A stretch of DNA of 64,000 bases from Actinoallomurus iriomotensis (GTDB lineage: Bacteria > Actinomycetota > Actinomycetes > Streptosporangiales > Streptosporangiaceae), in NCBI RefSeq assembly GCF_030269445.1, contig NZ_BSTJ01000008.1, positions 248,001 through 312,000 of the forward strand. Reading direction: 5' to 3'. This document shows, piece by piece, positions 12,996 through 21,507 of the stretch (the first letter of the stretch is position 1; the number at the start of each line of letters is the position of its first letter). The notes beneath the pieces are model-generated. The model ran no database searches, was not told the DNA's origin, and saw only the letters and a list, made by a program, of their open reading frames with translations. The position numbers were made by a program, and so were the translations under genes.

Positions 12996-13571
12996 ATGGC
13001 ATCGGACCAGACCTCGTTTCCCGCCAGGCGGGCGGCCGCCGCACGCAACCGCGACAGGATCCTGACCGCCGCCCGTGCGGCCTTCGCCGACCCCGCCGCG
13101 GACATCTCGATGGCCGAGATCGCCCGGCGCGCCGGCGTCGGCATGGCCACGCTCTACCGCAACTTCCCCGGGCGCCAGGAGCTTCTCGAGGCCCTCTACG
13201 TCGACGAGGTCGACGCGCTCTGCGCGGCTGCCGGCTCCGCGGACGGACAGGCCCCCGGCGCGGCGTTCGCCGCCTGGCTGCGCCGGGTCTTCGCCTTCAT
13301 CCCCGGCAAGCGCCTCATCGTCGCCGAACTGCTCGAACACTCCGACGACGACCGCCCCGCCATCCATGGCCAGCGCGCACGGGCACTCGCCGCCGGCCGG
13401 CCGCTGCTGGCCGCGGCGCAGCAGGCCCACGAGGTCCGCGACGATCTCACGCTCGAGCAGATCTTCGACATGATCGTCGCCATCGCCAAGATCCACGGCG
13501 ACTCGGACTACCTCGAGCCGATGATCCAGACCATGCTCGACGGCCTCCGCCTGCCCACTGGTTCGACGTGA
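12996..13571 (+). CDS. TetR-family transcriptional regulator of the adjacent MFS pump
   Basis: Ligand-responsive repressor of 191 residues. ATG 12996 follows a GAGAGGAG box; an upstream frame without a site is ignored. The N-terminal helix-turn-helix covers about residues 20-60, with ISMAEIARRAGVGMATLYRNFPGRQELL. The C-terminal ligand domain ends LEPMIQTMLDGLRLPTGS, typical of the AcrR-like subgroup that contains SMAEIA-type helices. Position and palindromes argue that it represses the pump and itself. The inducer is unknown. Confidence 0.92.
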   Translation: MASDQTSFPARRAAAARNRDRILTAARAAFADPAADISMAEIARRAGVGMATLYRNFPGRQELLEALYVDEVDALCAAAGSADGQAPGAAFAAWLRRVFAFIPGKRLIVAELLEHSDDDRPAIHGQRARALAAGRPLLAAAQQAHEVRDDLTLEQIFDMIVAIAKIHGDSDYLEPMIQTMLDGLRLPTGST

Positions 13572-13578
13572 GTCGAAC
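13561..13578. promoter_or_regulatory. Palindromic operator for the ArsR gene
   Basis: GTTCGAC-gtga-GTCGAAC is a perfect 7-4-7 palindrome overlapping the TetR stop. A -10-like TATGCT at 13596-13601 lies six bases before the GTG at 13608, the geometry of a leaderless promoter, so the palindrome covers the -35 region. Related sites with GTTCGAC-n5-TCGTAC occur at the second ArsR locus (48357 and 48406). Confidence 0.6.
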
Positions 13579-13607
13579 GTAAGGTCGATCCGACTTATGC
13601 TTGACCG

Positions 13608-13937
13608 GTGAGCGAAGAGGCGATCCACCCCCCGGCGGAGGCGCTGAGCCTGCCCAGGGTGCTGGCGGCGCTGGCCGACCCCGCGCGCCTGGCCACCGTG
13701 CGCACGCTGGCCCGCGTCGGCGAGTCCTCCTGCGGGCAGATCCAACACGACGCCGGCCTGGTGGTGAGCAAGTCCACGATGTCCCACCACCTGCGCATCC
13801 TGCGCGAGGCCGGCATCACGCAGTCCCGCGTCCAGGGCGCCCGCCGCCTCCTCACGCTCCGCCGCGACGACCTCGACGCCCGCTTCCCGGGCCTGCTGGA
13901 CGCCGTCACCCAGCCCGAGCTCGCCCGGCTTCACTGA
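13608..13937 (+). CDS. ArsR/SmtB-family winged-helix regulator
   Basis: DNA-binding regulator of 109 residues with the ArsR fold: LAALADPARLATVRTLA, then CGQIQHDAGLVVSKSTMSHHLRILREAGI as the recognition helices and a beta wing. There is one Cys, but no clear metal-binding ELCVCDL motif, so sensing may be non-metal. The GTG start has no ribosome-binding site and probably heads a leaderless message. It shares the closing DLDARFPGLL and an operator type with the ArsR at 47948-48328. Its target may be itself or the TetR/MFS pair upstream. Confidence 0.88.
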   Translation: MSEEAIHPPAEALSLPRVLAALADPARLATVRTLARVGESSCGQIQHDAGLVVSKSTMSHHLRILREAGITQSRVQGARRLLTLRRDDLDARFPGLLDAVTQPELARLH

Positions 13938-13979
13938 ACGGCGTCCCCAACCGACGGTGGGTGCTGATACCAAGGACCC

Positions 13980-16067
13980 ATGGCCGACGACATCGAGTTG
14001 AGGCAGCGCGCCGAGACGCGCCTGCGCGAGCTCGCCGGGGAGCACGCCCGGCTCCGTGAGGACCAGTGGACCGCGATCCGCGCCCTGGTCGTCGAGCGGC
14101 GGCGCGCCCTCGTCGTCCAGCGCACCGGGTGGGGCAAGTCGGCGGTCTACTTCGTCGCCACCTCCCTGCTGCGCGAGCGCGGCGCCGGCCCGACGGTGAT
14201 CGTCAGCCCGCTGCTCGCCCTCATGCGCAACCAGATCGCCGCCGCCGAGCGGGCCGGCATCCACGCCGCCACGATCAACTCCTCCAACACCGACGACTGG
14301 GAGCGGATCTTCGCCGACGTCCAGGACGGTGCGGTCGACCTGCTGCTCGTCAGCCCCGAACGCCTCAACAACCCCGACTTCCGCGACCAGGTCCTGCCCA
14401 AGCTCGCGGCCGGTGCGGGCCTGGTCGTCGTCGACGAGGCGCACTGCATCTCCGACTGGGGCCATGACTTCCGGCCCGACTACCGCCGGCTCCGCACGCT
14501 CTTCGCCGACCTGCCGCCCGGCGTCCCGGTGCTGGCCACCACCGCCACCGCCAACGCGCGCGTGACCCGTGACGTCGCCGACCAGCTCAGCACCGGAGAC
14601 GAGACGCTCGTCCTGCGCGGGCCGCTCGACCGCGAGAGCCTGCGCCTGTCCGTCGTGGGCCTGCCGGGCGCCGAGCACCGGCTGGCCTGGCTCGCCGAGC
14701 GGCTCGCCGAACTCCCCGGATCCGGCATCATCTACACGCTCACCGTCGCGGCGGCGCAGGAGATCGCCGCGTTCCTGCGCGACCGTGGGTACGCCGTCGC
14801 CGCCTACACCGGCCAGACCGAGCAGGCCGAGCGCCTGCAGGCCGAGCAGGACCTCCTCGACAACAAGGTCAAGGCGCTCGTCGCGACCAGCGCCCTGGGC
14901 ATGGGCTTCGACAAGCCCGACCTCGGCTTCATCGTGCACGTGGGCGCGCCGCAGTCGCCGGTCGCCTACTACCAGCAGATCGGCCGGGCCGGCCGCGGTG
15001 TCGAGCGGGCCGAGGTGATCCTCCTGCCGGGCGCCGAGGACCGCGAGATCTGGGCGTACTTCGCCGGCCTGGCCTTCCCCGCCGAGCAGGTCGTGCGCCT
15101 GGCGCTGCGCGTGCTGGAGGAGGAGGGCACGCTGTCCACGGCAGCCCTGGAGACCCGCGTCGACCTCGGGCGCAGCCGCCTGGAGATGATGCTGAAGGTC
15201 CTCGACGTCGACGGCGCCGTGCGCCGGGTGCGCGGCGGCTGGACCGCCACCGGCGAGCCGTGGGCCTACGACCGCGAGCGGTACGAGCGCGTCGCGGCGG
15301 AGCGCTCCCGCGAGCAGCGCGCCATGCTCGACTACGAGGCGACCGGCGCCTGCCGCATGGAGTTCCTCCGCCGCGAGCTGGACGACCCCGAGGCCGCCCC
15401 CTGCGGACGCTGCGACAACTGCACCGGCAGCCGCCGTTCCGCCGAGGTCTCCGACGCGGGCGCCGCGTCCGCCCGCGACCGGCTGAGCCGCCCGGGAGTG
15501 GAGGTGACGCCGCGCCGCATGTGGCCCACGGGAATGAAGGACGAGGGCATCGCAGGCCGGATCCCGCCGGGCCTGCAGGCGGCGCCCGGCCGTGCGCTGG
15601 GGCGGCTCACCGACCTCGGCTGGGGCACCCGGCTGCGCCGTCTCCTGGCCGACGGCGCGCCGGACGCCCCGGTGGCCGACGACGTCTTCACCGCCGTCGT
15701 CTCGGTGCTGTCCGCCTGGGACTGGGAGCAGCGCCCGGCCGGGGTGATCGCCATGGCGTCCGCGACCCGGCCCGGCATGATCGCCGACCTCGCGCGGCGC
15801 GTCGCGACGATCGGCCGGTTGCCCTACCTCGGCGAGATCGCCTACACCGCCGGCGGCCCGGGGCCGCGCCGGCACAACAGCGCCCAGCGGGTCCGTACGC
15901 TCTGGACCGCCATGGCCGTACCGGAGGGGCTCGGCGAGCTCACCGGTCCGGTGCTGCTCGTGGATGACCAGGTCGACACCGGCTGGACGATGACCGTCGC
16001 GGCGAAGCTGCTGCGGGAGGCCGGAGCACCCGCGGTGCTGCCGCTCGCCCTCGCGGTGACGTCCTGA
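13980..16067 (+). CDS. recQ: RecQ-family DNA helicase with C-terminal phosphoribosyltransferase-like domain
   Basis: ATP-dependent 3'-5' DNA helicase for recombination and repair. Motif I is [12 protein letters not shown], motif [19 protein letters not shown] (a RecQ aromatic loop), motif [17 protein letters not shown] and motif [12 protein letters not shown] Cys4 zinc site follows (Cys in TGACRME, then CGRCDNC). The last 200 or so residues are not HRDC. They contain [15 protein letters not shown], the PRPP-binding loop of type I phosphoribosyltransferases, and [13 protein letters not shown]. This fused architecture recurs in actinobacteria. At 695 residues the gene looks complete, and it stands alone. 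Confidence 0.9.
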   Translation: MADDIELRQRAETRLRELAGEHARLREDQWTAIRALVVERRRALVVQRTGWGKSAVYFVATSLLRERGAGPTVIVSPLLALMRNQIAAAERAGIHAATINSSNTDDWERIFADVQDGAVDLLLVSPERLNNPDFRDQVLPKLAAGAGLVVVDEAHCISDWGHDFRPDYRRLRTLFADLPPGVPVLATTATANARVTRDVADQLSTGDETLVLRGPLDRESLRLSVVGLPGAEHRLAWLAERLAELPGSGIIYTLTVAAAQEIAAFLRDRGYAVAAYTGQTEQAERLQAEQDLLDNKVKALVATSALGMGFDKPDLGFIVHVGAPQSPVAYYQQIGRAGRGVERAEVILLPGAEDREIWAYFAGLAFPAEQVVRLALRVLEEEGTLSTAALETRVDLGRSRLEMMLKVLDVDGAVRRVRGGWTATGEPWAYDRERYERVAAERSREQRAMLDYEATGACRMEFLRRELDDPEAAPCGRCDNCTGSRRSAEVSDAGAASARDRLSRPGVEVTPRRMWPTGMKDEGIAGRIPPGLQAAPGRALGRLTDLGWGTRLRRLLADGAPDAPVADDVFTAVVSVLSAWDWEQRPAGVIAMASATRPGMIADLARRVATIGRLPYLGEIAYTAGGPGPRRHNSAQRVRTLWTAMAVPEGLGELTGPVLLVDDQVDTGWTMTVAAKLLREAGAPAVLPLALAVTS

Positions 16068-16081
16068 CCCCGGACCCGCAC

Positions 16082-16093
16082 GATTCGCGAATC
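16082..16093. promoter_or_regulatory. 12-bp palindrome upstream of the GvpL/F gene
   Basis: gattcgcgaatc is a perfect palindrome 111 bases before the ATG at 16204, in the only intergenic DNA between recQ and that gene. It is a candidate operator; no regulator is identified. Confidence 0.35.
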
Positions 16094-16203
16094 CGAAACG
16101 ACCGTTCTCGCCGCTTTCCTCGCAGGTAAAGTGAGGTTTGCGGCGAGTGACCAACGGTGTCCGGTTCTGCCGGGCACTGATCGTTGGACGCGGGGGACAG
16201 GGG

Positions 16204-17220
16204 ATGCACACCACGGGAGCGGCTCTCGGGGCCCGTCTGCTGGGGTTGACCCGGTGGATGCGGCCGGCCGTCGCGCCGATCGGCCCGGCGCCTGAGCTCC
16301 CGCATGCCTCAGCGGTCACCTGCACGGGTGTTCCCGCGCGCACCGGTCCGCCCGCCCGTACGGAGGACGCCGGCGACGGGCGCCACGAGTTCGACGGCCC
16401 GCACGTCGCCGCCCTGAGGGGAGGCCGGGTCGTGGCCGGACCGCGGGAGGCCGAGGCGGAGTGCCCGGACGCGCGGGTCTGCTACGTGTACGGCGTCGTC
16501 CCGGCGTCCACGCGTCTGCCCGACGGCCTGCGCGGCACCGGCGGCGGCCGGGTCCGCCTGGTCCGGTGCGGCGACCTCGCCGCCGTGATCAGCGAGATCC
16601 CGCCCACCGGGGCGCTGGGCACCCGCGAGGAACTCCTCGCGCACGAGAACGTCGTCGCGTCGCTGGCCGCGCACACCACCATGCTGCCGCTGCGGTTCAG
16701 CGCCGTGGTGACCACGGCCGCCGGCGCGGTGGAGGAGATGCTCGAGCCGTACTACGACTGGTTCACCGGCGTCCTCGCCGAGCTGGAGGGCCGGGCGGAG
16801 TACAGCGTGTCGGGAATCTACGTCCAGGACACGGTGCTGCGCGAGGTCCTCGCCGAGGAGCCGGAGGTGATGCGGCTGAGGGACAGCCTGCGCGGGCTCC
16901 CGGACGACGCCGCGTACCACGACCGCGTCCGCCTCGGCGAGCTGATCGTCCACGCGCTCGACGCCAAGCGCGAGGCCGACACCGACGAACTCGTGCGGAC
17001 GCTGTCGCCCCACGCCGTGTCCGTCGCGCCGCGCCCGCCGGTCGACGAGGACACCGCCGCGGACGCGGCCTTCCTCGTCGCCGACGGCGATCGGGCGAGC
17101 TTCCGCAAGGCCGTGGACGAGCTCGGGTATCGCTGGGCGGGCCGGATCAGGCTTCGCGTGCAGGGCCCCCTGGCCCCGTACGACTTCGTGCCCTCACCGC
17201 CGGACGGCCGTACCGGCTGA
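16204..17220 (+). CDS. GvpL/GvpF-family gas vesicle-type protein, orphan
   Basis: The GvpL/F domain covers about residues 95-335. It has VCYVYGVVP at the start, LVRCGDLAAVISEIP, then LLAHENVVASLAAHTTMLPLRF, a GIYVQD segment and the closing IRLRVQGPLAPYDFVP. GvpF/L proteins nucleate or line gas vesicles, but no gvpA or other gvp gene is in the window. The chosen ATG 16204 follows a G-rich stretch; a TTG at 16138 is possible. The extra N-terminal 90 residues are Ala/Pro/Arg rich and low in predicted structure, which is unusual for the family (about 250 residues). Confidence 0.82.
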   Translation: MHTTGAALGARLLGLTRWMRPAVAPIGPAPELPHASAVTCTGVPARTGPPARTEDAGDGRHEFDGPHVAALRGGRVVAGPREAEAECPDARVCYVYGVVPASTRLPDGLRGTGGGRVRLVRCGDLAAVISEIPPTGALGTREELLAHENVVASLAAHTTMLPLRFSAVVTTAAGAVEEMLEPYYDWFTGVLAELEGRAEYSVSGIYVQDTVLREVLAEEPEVMRLRDSLRGLPDDAAYHDRVRLGELIVHALDAKREADTDELVRTLSPHAVSVAPRPPVDEDTAADAAFLVADGDRASFRKAVDELGYRWAGRIRLRVQGPLAPYDFVPSPPDGRTG

Positions 17221-17227
17221 GCGGTCG

Positions 17228-18121
17228 TCAGAGGATCGGCCGGGCGCCCAGGTGGCCGATCGCGCGGGCCGCGAGGCGGCATCCCGCCGCCAGTGCCTCC
17301 GCCGGCGGCTTGCCGTCGAGCCACGCGGGCAGGAAGCCCGCCACGAACGCGTCGCCGCCGCCCGTGCCGTCGATGACCTCCTCGACCGGCTCCGCCGGAG
17401 CGCGTACGGGCTCGGCGCGGCCGTTGGTGTACCAGAGCGCGCCTTCGTCGGCGAGCTTCACCACGACCTGGGAGTACCACGCGGTCAGGACCTTGGCGGC
17501 CTGTTCGGGGTTCTCCCGCCCGGTCAGGGCCTCGGCCTGCGCGGAGTTGACGATGAGCAGCCGCGCGCCCTGGGTCCAGTCGAGGAACGGCTCGGCGCCG
17601 GCCCGCTTGAGCAGAGAGTTGGCGCCGCCGTCGACCGTGATCGACATCTGGGCGTTCTGCGCGAGCTTCATGGCGTGCAGAGCCGCCTTCCGGGATCCCT
17701 CGTTGAGCAGGGAGTACCCGGACACGTGCAGGTGCGCGCCGGGGGCGAACAGATCCTGCGGGATGTCCTCGGGCAGCAGCGCGGCGTTGGCGCCCGGATC
17801 GGACAGCATGGTGCGGTCGCCCTTGTGGGTCACCATGACCACACAGGTGCCGGTGGCGCGTTCGGGGTCCATGACGAGCCGGGCGTCCACGCCGTAGCCC
17901 ATGAGTTCCATGTCACGGTTGCGACCCGTGATGTCGGCGCCACGGCGCCCGACGAAGGCGGACTCGACGCCCTCGACGGCGAGCCAGGACGCGACGTTGG
18001 CGCCGGAACCACCGCCGTGCATCGTCACCTTGGCGGGCGTGTCGCCGCCTTTCGCCAGCGGGTATGCTGCCCGCGCGACGGCATCGGTCATAAGATCACC
18101 GACCACGACCACGCGCGTCAT
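17228..18121 (-). CDS. PfkB-family carbohydrate/nucleoside kinase
   Basis: Ribokinase-fold sugar or nucleoside kinase, 297 residues. It opens with VVVVGDLMTD and the substrate-binding GGGSGANVASWLA. The C-terminal signature DGTGGGDAFVAGFL contains the catalytic base Asp, with GTGGGD in place of the usual GAGD. The lid region (TCVVMVTHKGDRTMLSD) is normal. The most likely substrates are ribose, adenosine or a related sugar, which sequence alone does not settle. It converges on the GvpL/F gene with seven bases between stops and is divergent from the GNAT/acyl-CoA synthetase gene. Confidence 0.88.
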   Translation of the reverse strand: MTRVVVVGDLMTDAVARAAYPLAKGGDTPAKVTMHGGGSGANVASWLAVEGVESAFVGRRGADITGRNRDMELMGYGVDARLVMDPERATGTCVVMVTHKGDRTMLSDPGANAALLPEDIPQDLFAPGAHLHVSGYSLLNEGSRKAALHAMKLAQNAQMSITVDGGANSLLKRAGAEPFLDWTQGARLLIVNSAQAEALTGRENPEQAAKVLTAWYSQVVVKLADEGALWYTNGRAEPVRAPAEPVEEVIDGTGGGDAFVAGFLPAWLDGKPPAEALAAGCRLAARAIGHLGARPIL

Positions 18122-18204
18122 GACGTCACCACCCTGTTCTGCGGTCGCCGCCCTTGTGGGCGAGCGGGAGCTGCGACCCGGAGCAAAAACCTAACAGCTC
18201 CGAG

Positions 18205-18218
18205 TACCCCGATGGGTA
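18205..18218. promoter_or_regulatory. Palindrome in the pfkB-like/acetyltransferase divergent promoter
   Basis: TACCC-cgat-GGGTA lies 44 bases upstream of the GTG at 18262, in the 140-base divergent intergenic region. It could control either gene. Confidence 0.35.
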
Positions 18219-18261
18219 TCGAACGAGACGCGATTTTGGTATCTCGCATTACTCTCGACCT

Positions 18262-20646
18262 GTGCCGTATCCCGACCAATGGGAGGCCGACGTCGTCCTC
18301 GCCGATGGGGGAACGGCGCATCTTCGCCCCATCCGGGCCGATGACGCCGGGCTGCTACGCGAGTTCTATGCCAGGCTCTCCCCGGAGTCTATCTACTACC
18401 GGTTCTTCTCCCCGCGTCCCCGGCTGACCGACCGGGAGGTCGAGCACTTCACCACGGTCGACTACGACGACCGGGTGGCGCTCATCGCGACCATCGGGGG
18501 CGCGATGGTGGCCGTCGTGCGCTACGACCGCCTGCGCCCTGGGGCGGACACCGCCGAGGTGGCGTTCCTCGTCGAGGACGCCCACCAGGGCCGTGGGGTG
18601 GCCAGCGTGCTCCTGGAGCACATCGCCGCCGCGGCCCGCGAACGCGGCATCACCCGGTTCGTCGCCGACGTGCTGCCCGAGAACCGCCGCATGAGCAAGG
18701 TCTTCCGCGAGGCGGGCTACAAGGCCGAGCAGCGGTACGAGGAAGGCGTCCTGACCCTCAACCTCGACCTGGAACCCACCGAGACCTCGCGTGAGGTCAT
18801 GGCGGCGCGTGAGCACCGGGCCGAGTCCCGCTCGATCGGCCGGCTGCTGTCGCCGCGCTCGGTCGCGGTGATCGGCGCCAGCCGCGAGGAGCACAGCGTG
18901 GGCCAGAGCGCGCTGCGGAACCTGCTCGCGGGCGGTTTCGCCGGGCCCGTCTACCCCGTGCACCCGAGCGCCACCGCCGTCTGCAGTGTCCGGGCCTACA
19001 AGACCGTCGCCGACGTGCCCGGCGACGTGGACCTCGCCGTCGTGGCGGTCCCCGCCGAGGCGGTGGCCGACGTGGTCGCGCAGTGCGCCGCCAAGGACGT
19101 GCACGGTCTCGTCGTCCTGTCCTCCGGGTTCGGCGAGACGGGTCCGGAGGGCCGGGCGCGGCAGAACGAGCTCGTACGCCTCGCGCGTGCGGGCGGCATG
19201 CGCGTGGTCGGGCCGAACTGCCTGGGCATCGCCAACAACGCCGACGGCCTGAACGCCACCCTCGCGCCGACGCTGCCGCGCCACGGGCCCATCGGATTCT
19301 TCTCCCAGTCCGGCGCCCTCGGCATCACGATCCTGCAGTGGGCCGCCGAGCGCGATCTCGGGCTGTCGACGTTCGTGTCCGCGGGCAACCGCGCCGACGT
19401 CTCGGGCAACGACCTGATGCAGTACTGGGAGGAGGACCCGGACACCGCCGTCGTCCTGCTCTACCTCGAGTCGATCGGCAACCCGCGCAAGTTCACGCGG
19501 CTGGCCCGCCGGATCAGTCGCAGCAAGCCGATCGTCGCGGTCAAGAGCGGCCGGACGACCCAGGGCGTGCCGCTCGGCCACGCGGCCCAGGCCCTCAGCC
19601 TGCCCGACCACGCCGTCAGCGCCCTGTTCGCGCAGGCCGGCCTGGTCCGCGTGGACTCGCTCGGCGAGCTGTTCGACGTCGCGCAGCTGCTCGCGTACCA
19701 GCCCCTGCCGCGCGGCGACCGGGTCGCGATCGTCGGCAACTCCGACTCGATCGGGCTCCTCGTCCAGGACGCGGCCACCGTCGCGGGCCTGCGCCCGCGG
19801 CGGCCGGTCGACCTCGGGCCCGAGGCGGGCCCCGCCGACTTCACCGCGGCGCTCGAGGAGGCCTTCGCCGACGAGGGGACCGACGCCGTCGTCACGGTGT
19901 TCGCCCCGGCCGTCCACGGCGGCACGACCTCCGACGTCGCCGCCGCGATCGTGGCCGCCGCCGACCGCGCGGACACGCCGGTCATCGCGGCCTACCTGGG
20001 CGAACGCGGCCTGCTGCACGGGTCCGTGCCGTCGTACCCGGCGCCGGAGAGCGCGGTGCGCGCCCTGGCGTACGCCGTGCGGTACGCGGGCTGGCGCCGC
20101 CGCCCGCACGGGCGGATCCCCGACCTGCCGGGGGTGGACCGCGATCGGGCCCGCGCGCTCGTCGAGGAACTCGCCGGGCAGGAGACGCCCTCACCGGAGC
20201 GGACCGCCGCGTTGCTCGCCTGCTACGGCATCGCGGTCGGCGGCGCCGGGCACGGCATCGCGACCAGGATCAGCACGTCCGAGGACCCTTCGTTCGGCGC
20301 GATCGTGTCGTTCGGGCTGGACGACGTGACCGCCGAACTCCTGGAGGACCGGGCGTACCGGCTGGCGCCGCTGACCGACGTGGAGGCGGCCGAGATGGTA
20401 CGCGCCGTGCGCACCGCACCGCTGCTGCTGGGCCACCGGGGCGCCGAGCCGGTCGACACCGGGGCGCTGGAGGACCTGCTGCTACGGGCGTCGCGGCTCG
20501 CCGACGACCTGCCCGAGGTCGCCCGCCTGGACCTCGAACCGGTGCTGGTCGGCCCGGCGGGCGCCGTCGTACGCGGCGCGCGCCTGCGCCTGGCCGGCCC
20601 GCACGCACGACCCGCCGAGGACGCCCGCCGGCTCCGGCCTAGTTAG
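18262..20646 (+). CDS. GNAT acetyltransferase / acyl-CoA synthetase (NDP-forming) fusion, Pat-like
   Basis: Protein-acetyltransferase-like fusion of about 794 residues. An N-terminal GNAT domain (about 10-170) contains EDAHQGRGVASVLLEHIAAAA, the acetyl-CoA loop. Then come CoA-binding (SVAVIGASREEHSVG), CoA-ligase (PNCLGIANN, FFSQSGALG) and a C-terminal ATP-grasp remnant (SFGAIVSFGLDDVTAELLEDR). About 80 residues that normally form the ATP-grasp N-lobe seem absent after LLACYGIAV, so ATP-dependent ligase activity is doubtful. The start is GTG 18262 (MPYPDQWEADVVLADG). No ribosome-binding site precedes it, so the mRNA may be leaderless. Confidence 0.88.
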   Translation: MPYPDQWEADVVLADGGTAHLRPIRADDAGLLREFYARLSPESIYYRFFSPRPRLTDREVEHFTTVDYDDRVALIATIGGAMVAVVRYDRLRPGADTAEVAFLVEDAHQGRGVASVLLEHIAAAARERGITRFVADVLPENRRMSKVFREAGYKAEQRYEEGVLTLNLDLEPTETSREVMAAREHRAESRSIGRLLSPRSVAVIGASREEHSVGQSALRNLLAGGFAGPVYPVHPSATAVCSVRAYKTVADVPGDVDLAVVAVPAEAVADVVAQCAAKDVHGLVVLSSGFGETGPEGRARQNELVRLARAGGMRVVGPNCLGIANNADGLNATLAPTLPRHGPIGFFSQSGALGITILQWAAERDLGLSTFVSAGNRADVSGNDLMQYWEEDPDTAVVLLYLESIGNPRKFTRLARRISRSKPIVAVKSGRTTQGVPLGHAAQALSLPDHAVSALFAQAGLVRVDSLGELFDVAQLLAYQPLPRGDRVAIVGNSDSIGLLVQDAATVAGLRPRRPVDLGPEAGPADFTAALEEAFADEGTDAVVTVFAPAVHGGTTSDVAAAIVAAADRADTPVIAAYLGERGLLHGSVPSYPAPESAVRALAYAVRYAGWRRRPHGRIPDLPGVDRDRARALVEELAGQETPSPERTAALLACYGIAVGGAGHGIATRISTSEDPSFGAIVSFGLDDVTAELLEDRAYRLAPLTDVEAAEMVRAVRTAPLLLGHRGAEPVDTGALEDLLLRASRLADDLPEVARLDLEPVLVGPAGAVVRGARLRLAGPHARPAEDARRLRPS

Positions 20647-20860
20647 GAAACTGGTTAGGAAACTCCTCGGGCTGCGGCGGGGGCAGGGGCTCGGGGACCG
20701 GCGGGATCGGGCTCGGGGTCGGTTCGGGTACCGGCTGGGGCGGTCCGGGCGCCGGTGGCACCGGACCCGGGGGCGGCTCCGGCGGCGGGGTCGGGGGCTC
20801 CGGCGGGGGCATCGGAGGCTCGGGCATCGGCGGAGTGGGGGAGGCCGTTGTACCAGTCAT
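20639..20860 (-). CDS. Small proline-rich peptide, 73 residues
   Basis: Nearly half of the residues are Pro, in PxPP and PEPP runs, with a C-terminal FPNQFPN doublet encoded by a 12-base tandem repeat (aggaaactggtt). There is no signal peptide or membrane segment. It overlaps the convergent acyl-CoA synthetase gene by eight bases and is divergent from the DUF5998 gene. No clear Shine-Dalgarno is seen. It may be a real low-complexity protein or a chance open frame in G/C-rich repeat DNA; the conserved ending and clean spacing slightly favour a gene. Confidence 0.45.
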   Translation of the reverse strand: MTGTTASPTPPMPEPPMPPPEPPTPPPEPPPGPVPPAPGPPQPVPEPTPSPIPPVPEPLPPPQPEEFPNQFPN

Positions 20861-20916
20861 GCCGCTTCTGTACCCGCACGTGTGCGTGTGACGCCCGGGC
20901 AGTGCAGGATGGGGTC

Positions 20917-21507
20917 ATGAGGGAAACCCGAGCGATGGCTCACGGGCTGCGCACGGCGATCGAGCGGAGCGGCTACTACCCCGCGCTCGTCGCGGACGCC
21001 GTCGAGTCGGTTCTGGGCACCGAGTCCGTGATCGCGTATGTCGTCCACCACGAGGCGACGTTCGATCCGGCGATGGAGGTACGGCGGCATGTCACCGTGC
21101 TCGTCCTGTCGCCCACCCGCCTGCTCGTCTGTCACACCGACGAGCACCCGCCCACCGAGGCGATGCCGCATCCGCACGCCTCGACCACGACGGAGGCGGT
21201 CCGCCTCGGCCGGGTCCAGTCCGTGGCGGTGACGCGCGTCGTCCCCGAACCGGCCTCCTACGTCCCTGGTGTTCCGCCGACCGAGGTCATGGTCACGATC
21301 GGCTGGGGCGTGATCTCTCACGTCGATCTGGAGCCCGCCTCCTGCGGCGACGAGTCCTGCGAGGCCGACCACGGCTACACCGGCACTCTGACCGCCGATG
21401 ACCTTTCGCTGCGGGTCAGCGAGGCGGCCGACGGCGCCGACGCGGTCGAGCAGGCACTGGCCTTCGCCCAGGCGCTCTCGGAGGTCATCGCGCAGCGCGA
21501 ACGATGA
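20917..21507 (+). CDS. DUF5998 family protein
   Basis: Cytoplasmic protein of 196 residues and unknown function, recognised as DUF5998 from GLRTAIERSGYYPALVADAVE, HHEATFDPAMEVRRHVTVLVL and the Cys-bearing GDESCEADHGYTGTLT. ATG 20917 is used; upstream in-frame codons overlap the proline-rich gene. Its stop overlaps the next start (ATGA), so it is the first gene of a three-gene operon with a phosphatase and a sulfurtransferase. That order is conserved in actinomycetes. The role may be linked to phosphate-ester turnover. Confidence 0.85.
   Translation: MRETRAMAHGLRTAIERSGYYPALVADAVESVLGTESVIAYVVHHEATFDPAMEVRRHVTVLVLSPTRLLVCHTDEHPPTEAMPHPHASTTTEAVRLGRVQSVAVTRVVPEPASYVPGVPPTEVMVTIGWGVISHVDLEPASCGDESCEADHGYTGTLTADDLSLRVSEAADGADAVEQALAFAQALSEVIAQRER

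Noticed and set aside
12888-16343. 1151-codon open frame antisense to TetR, ArsR and recQ
   Set aside because: It crosses several certain genes and operators, and its product is Arg/Gly/Ala-rich without domains.
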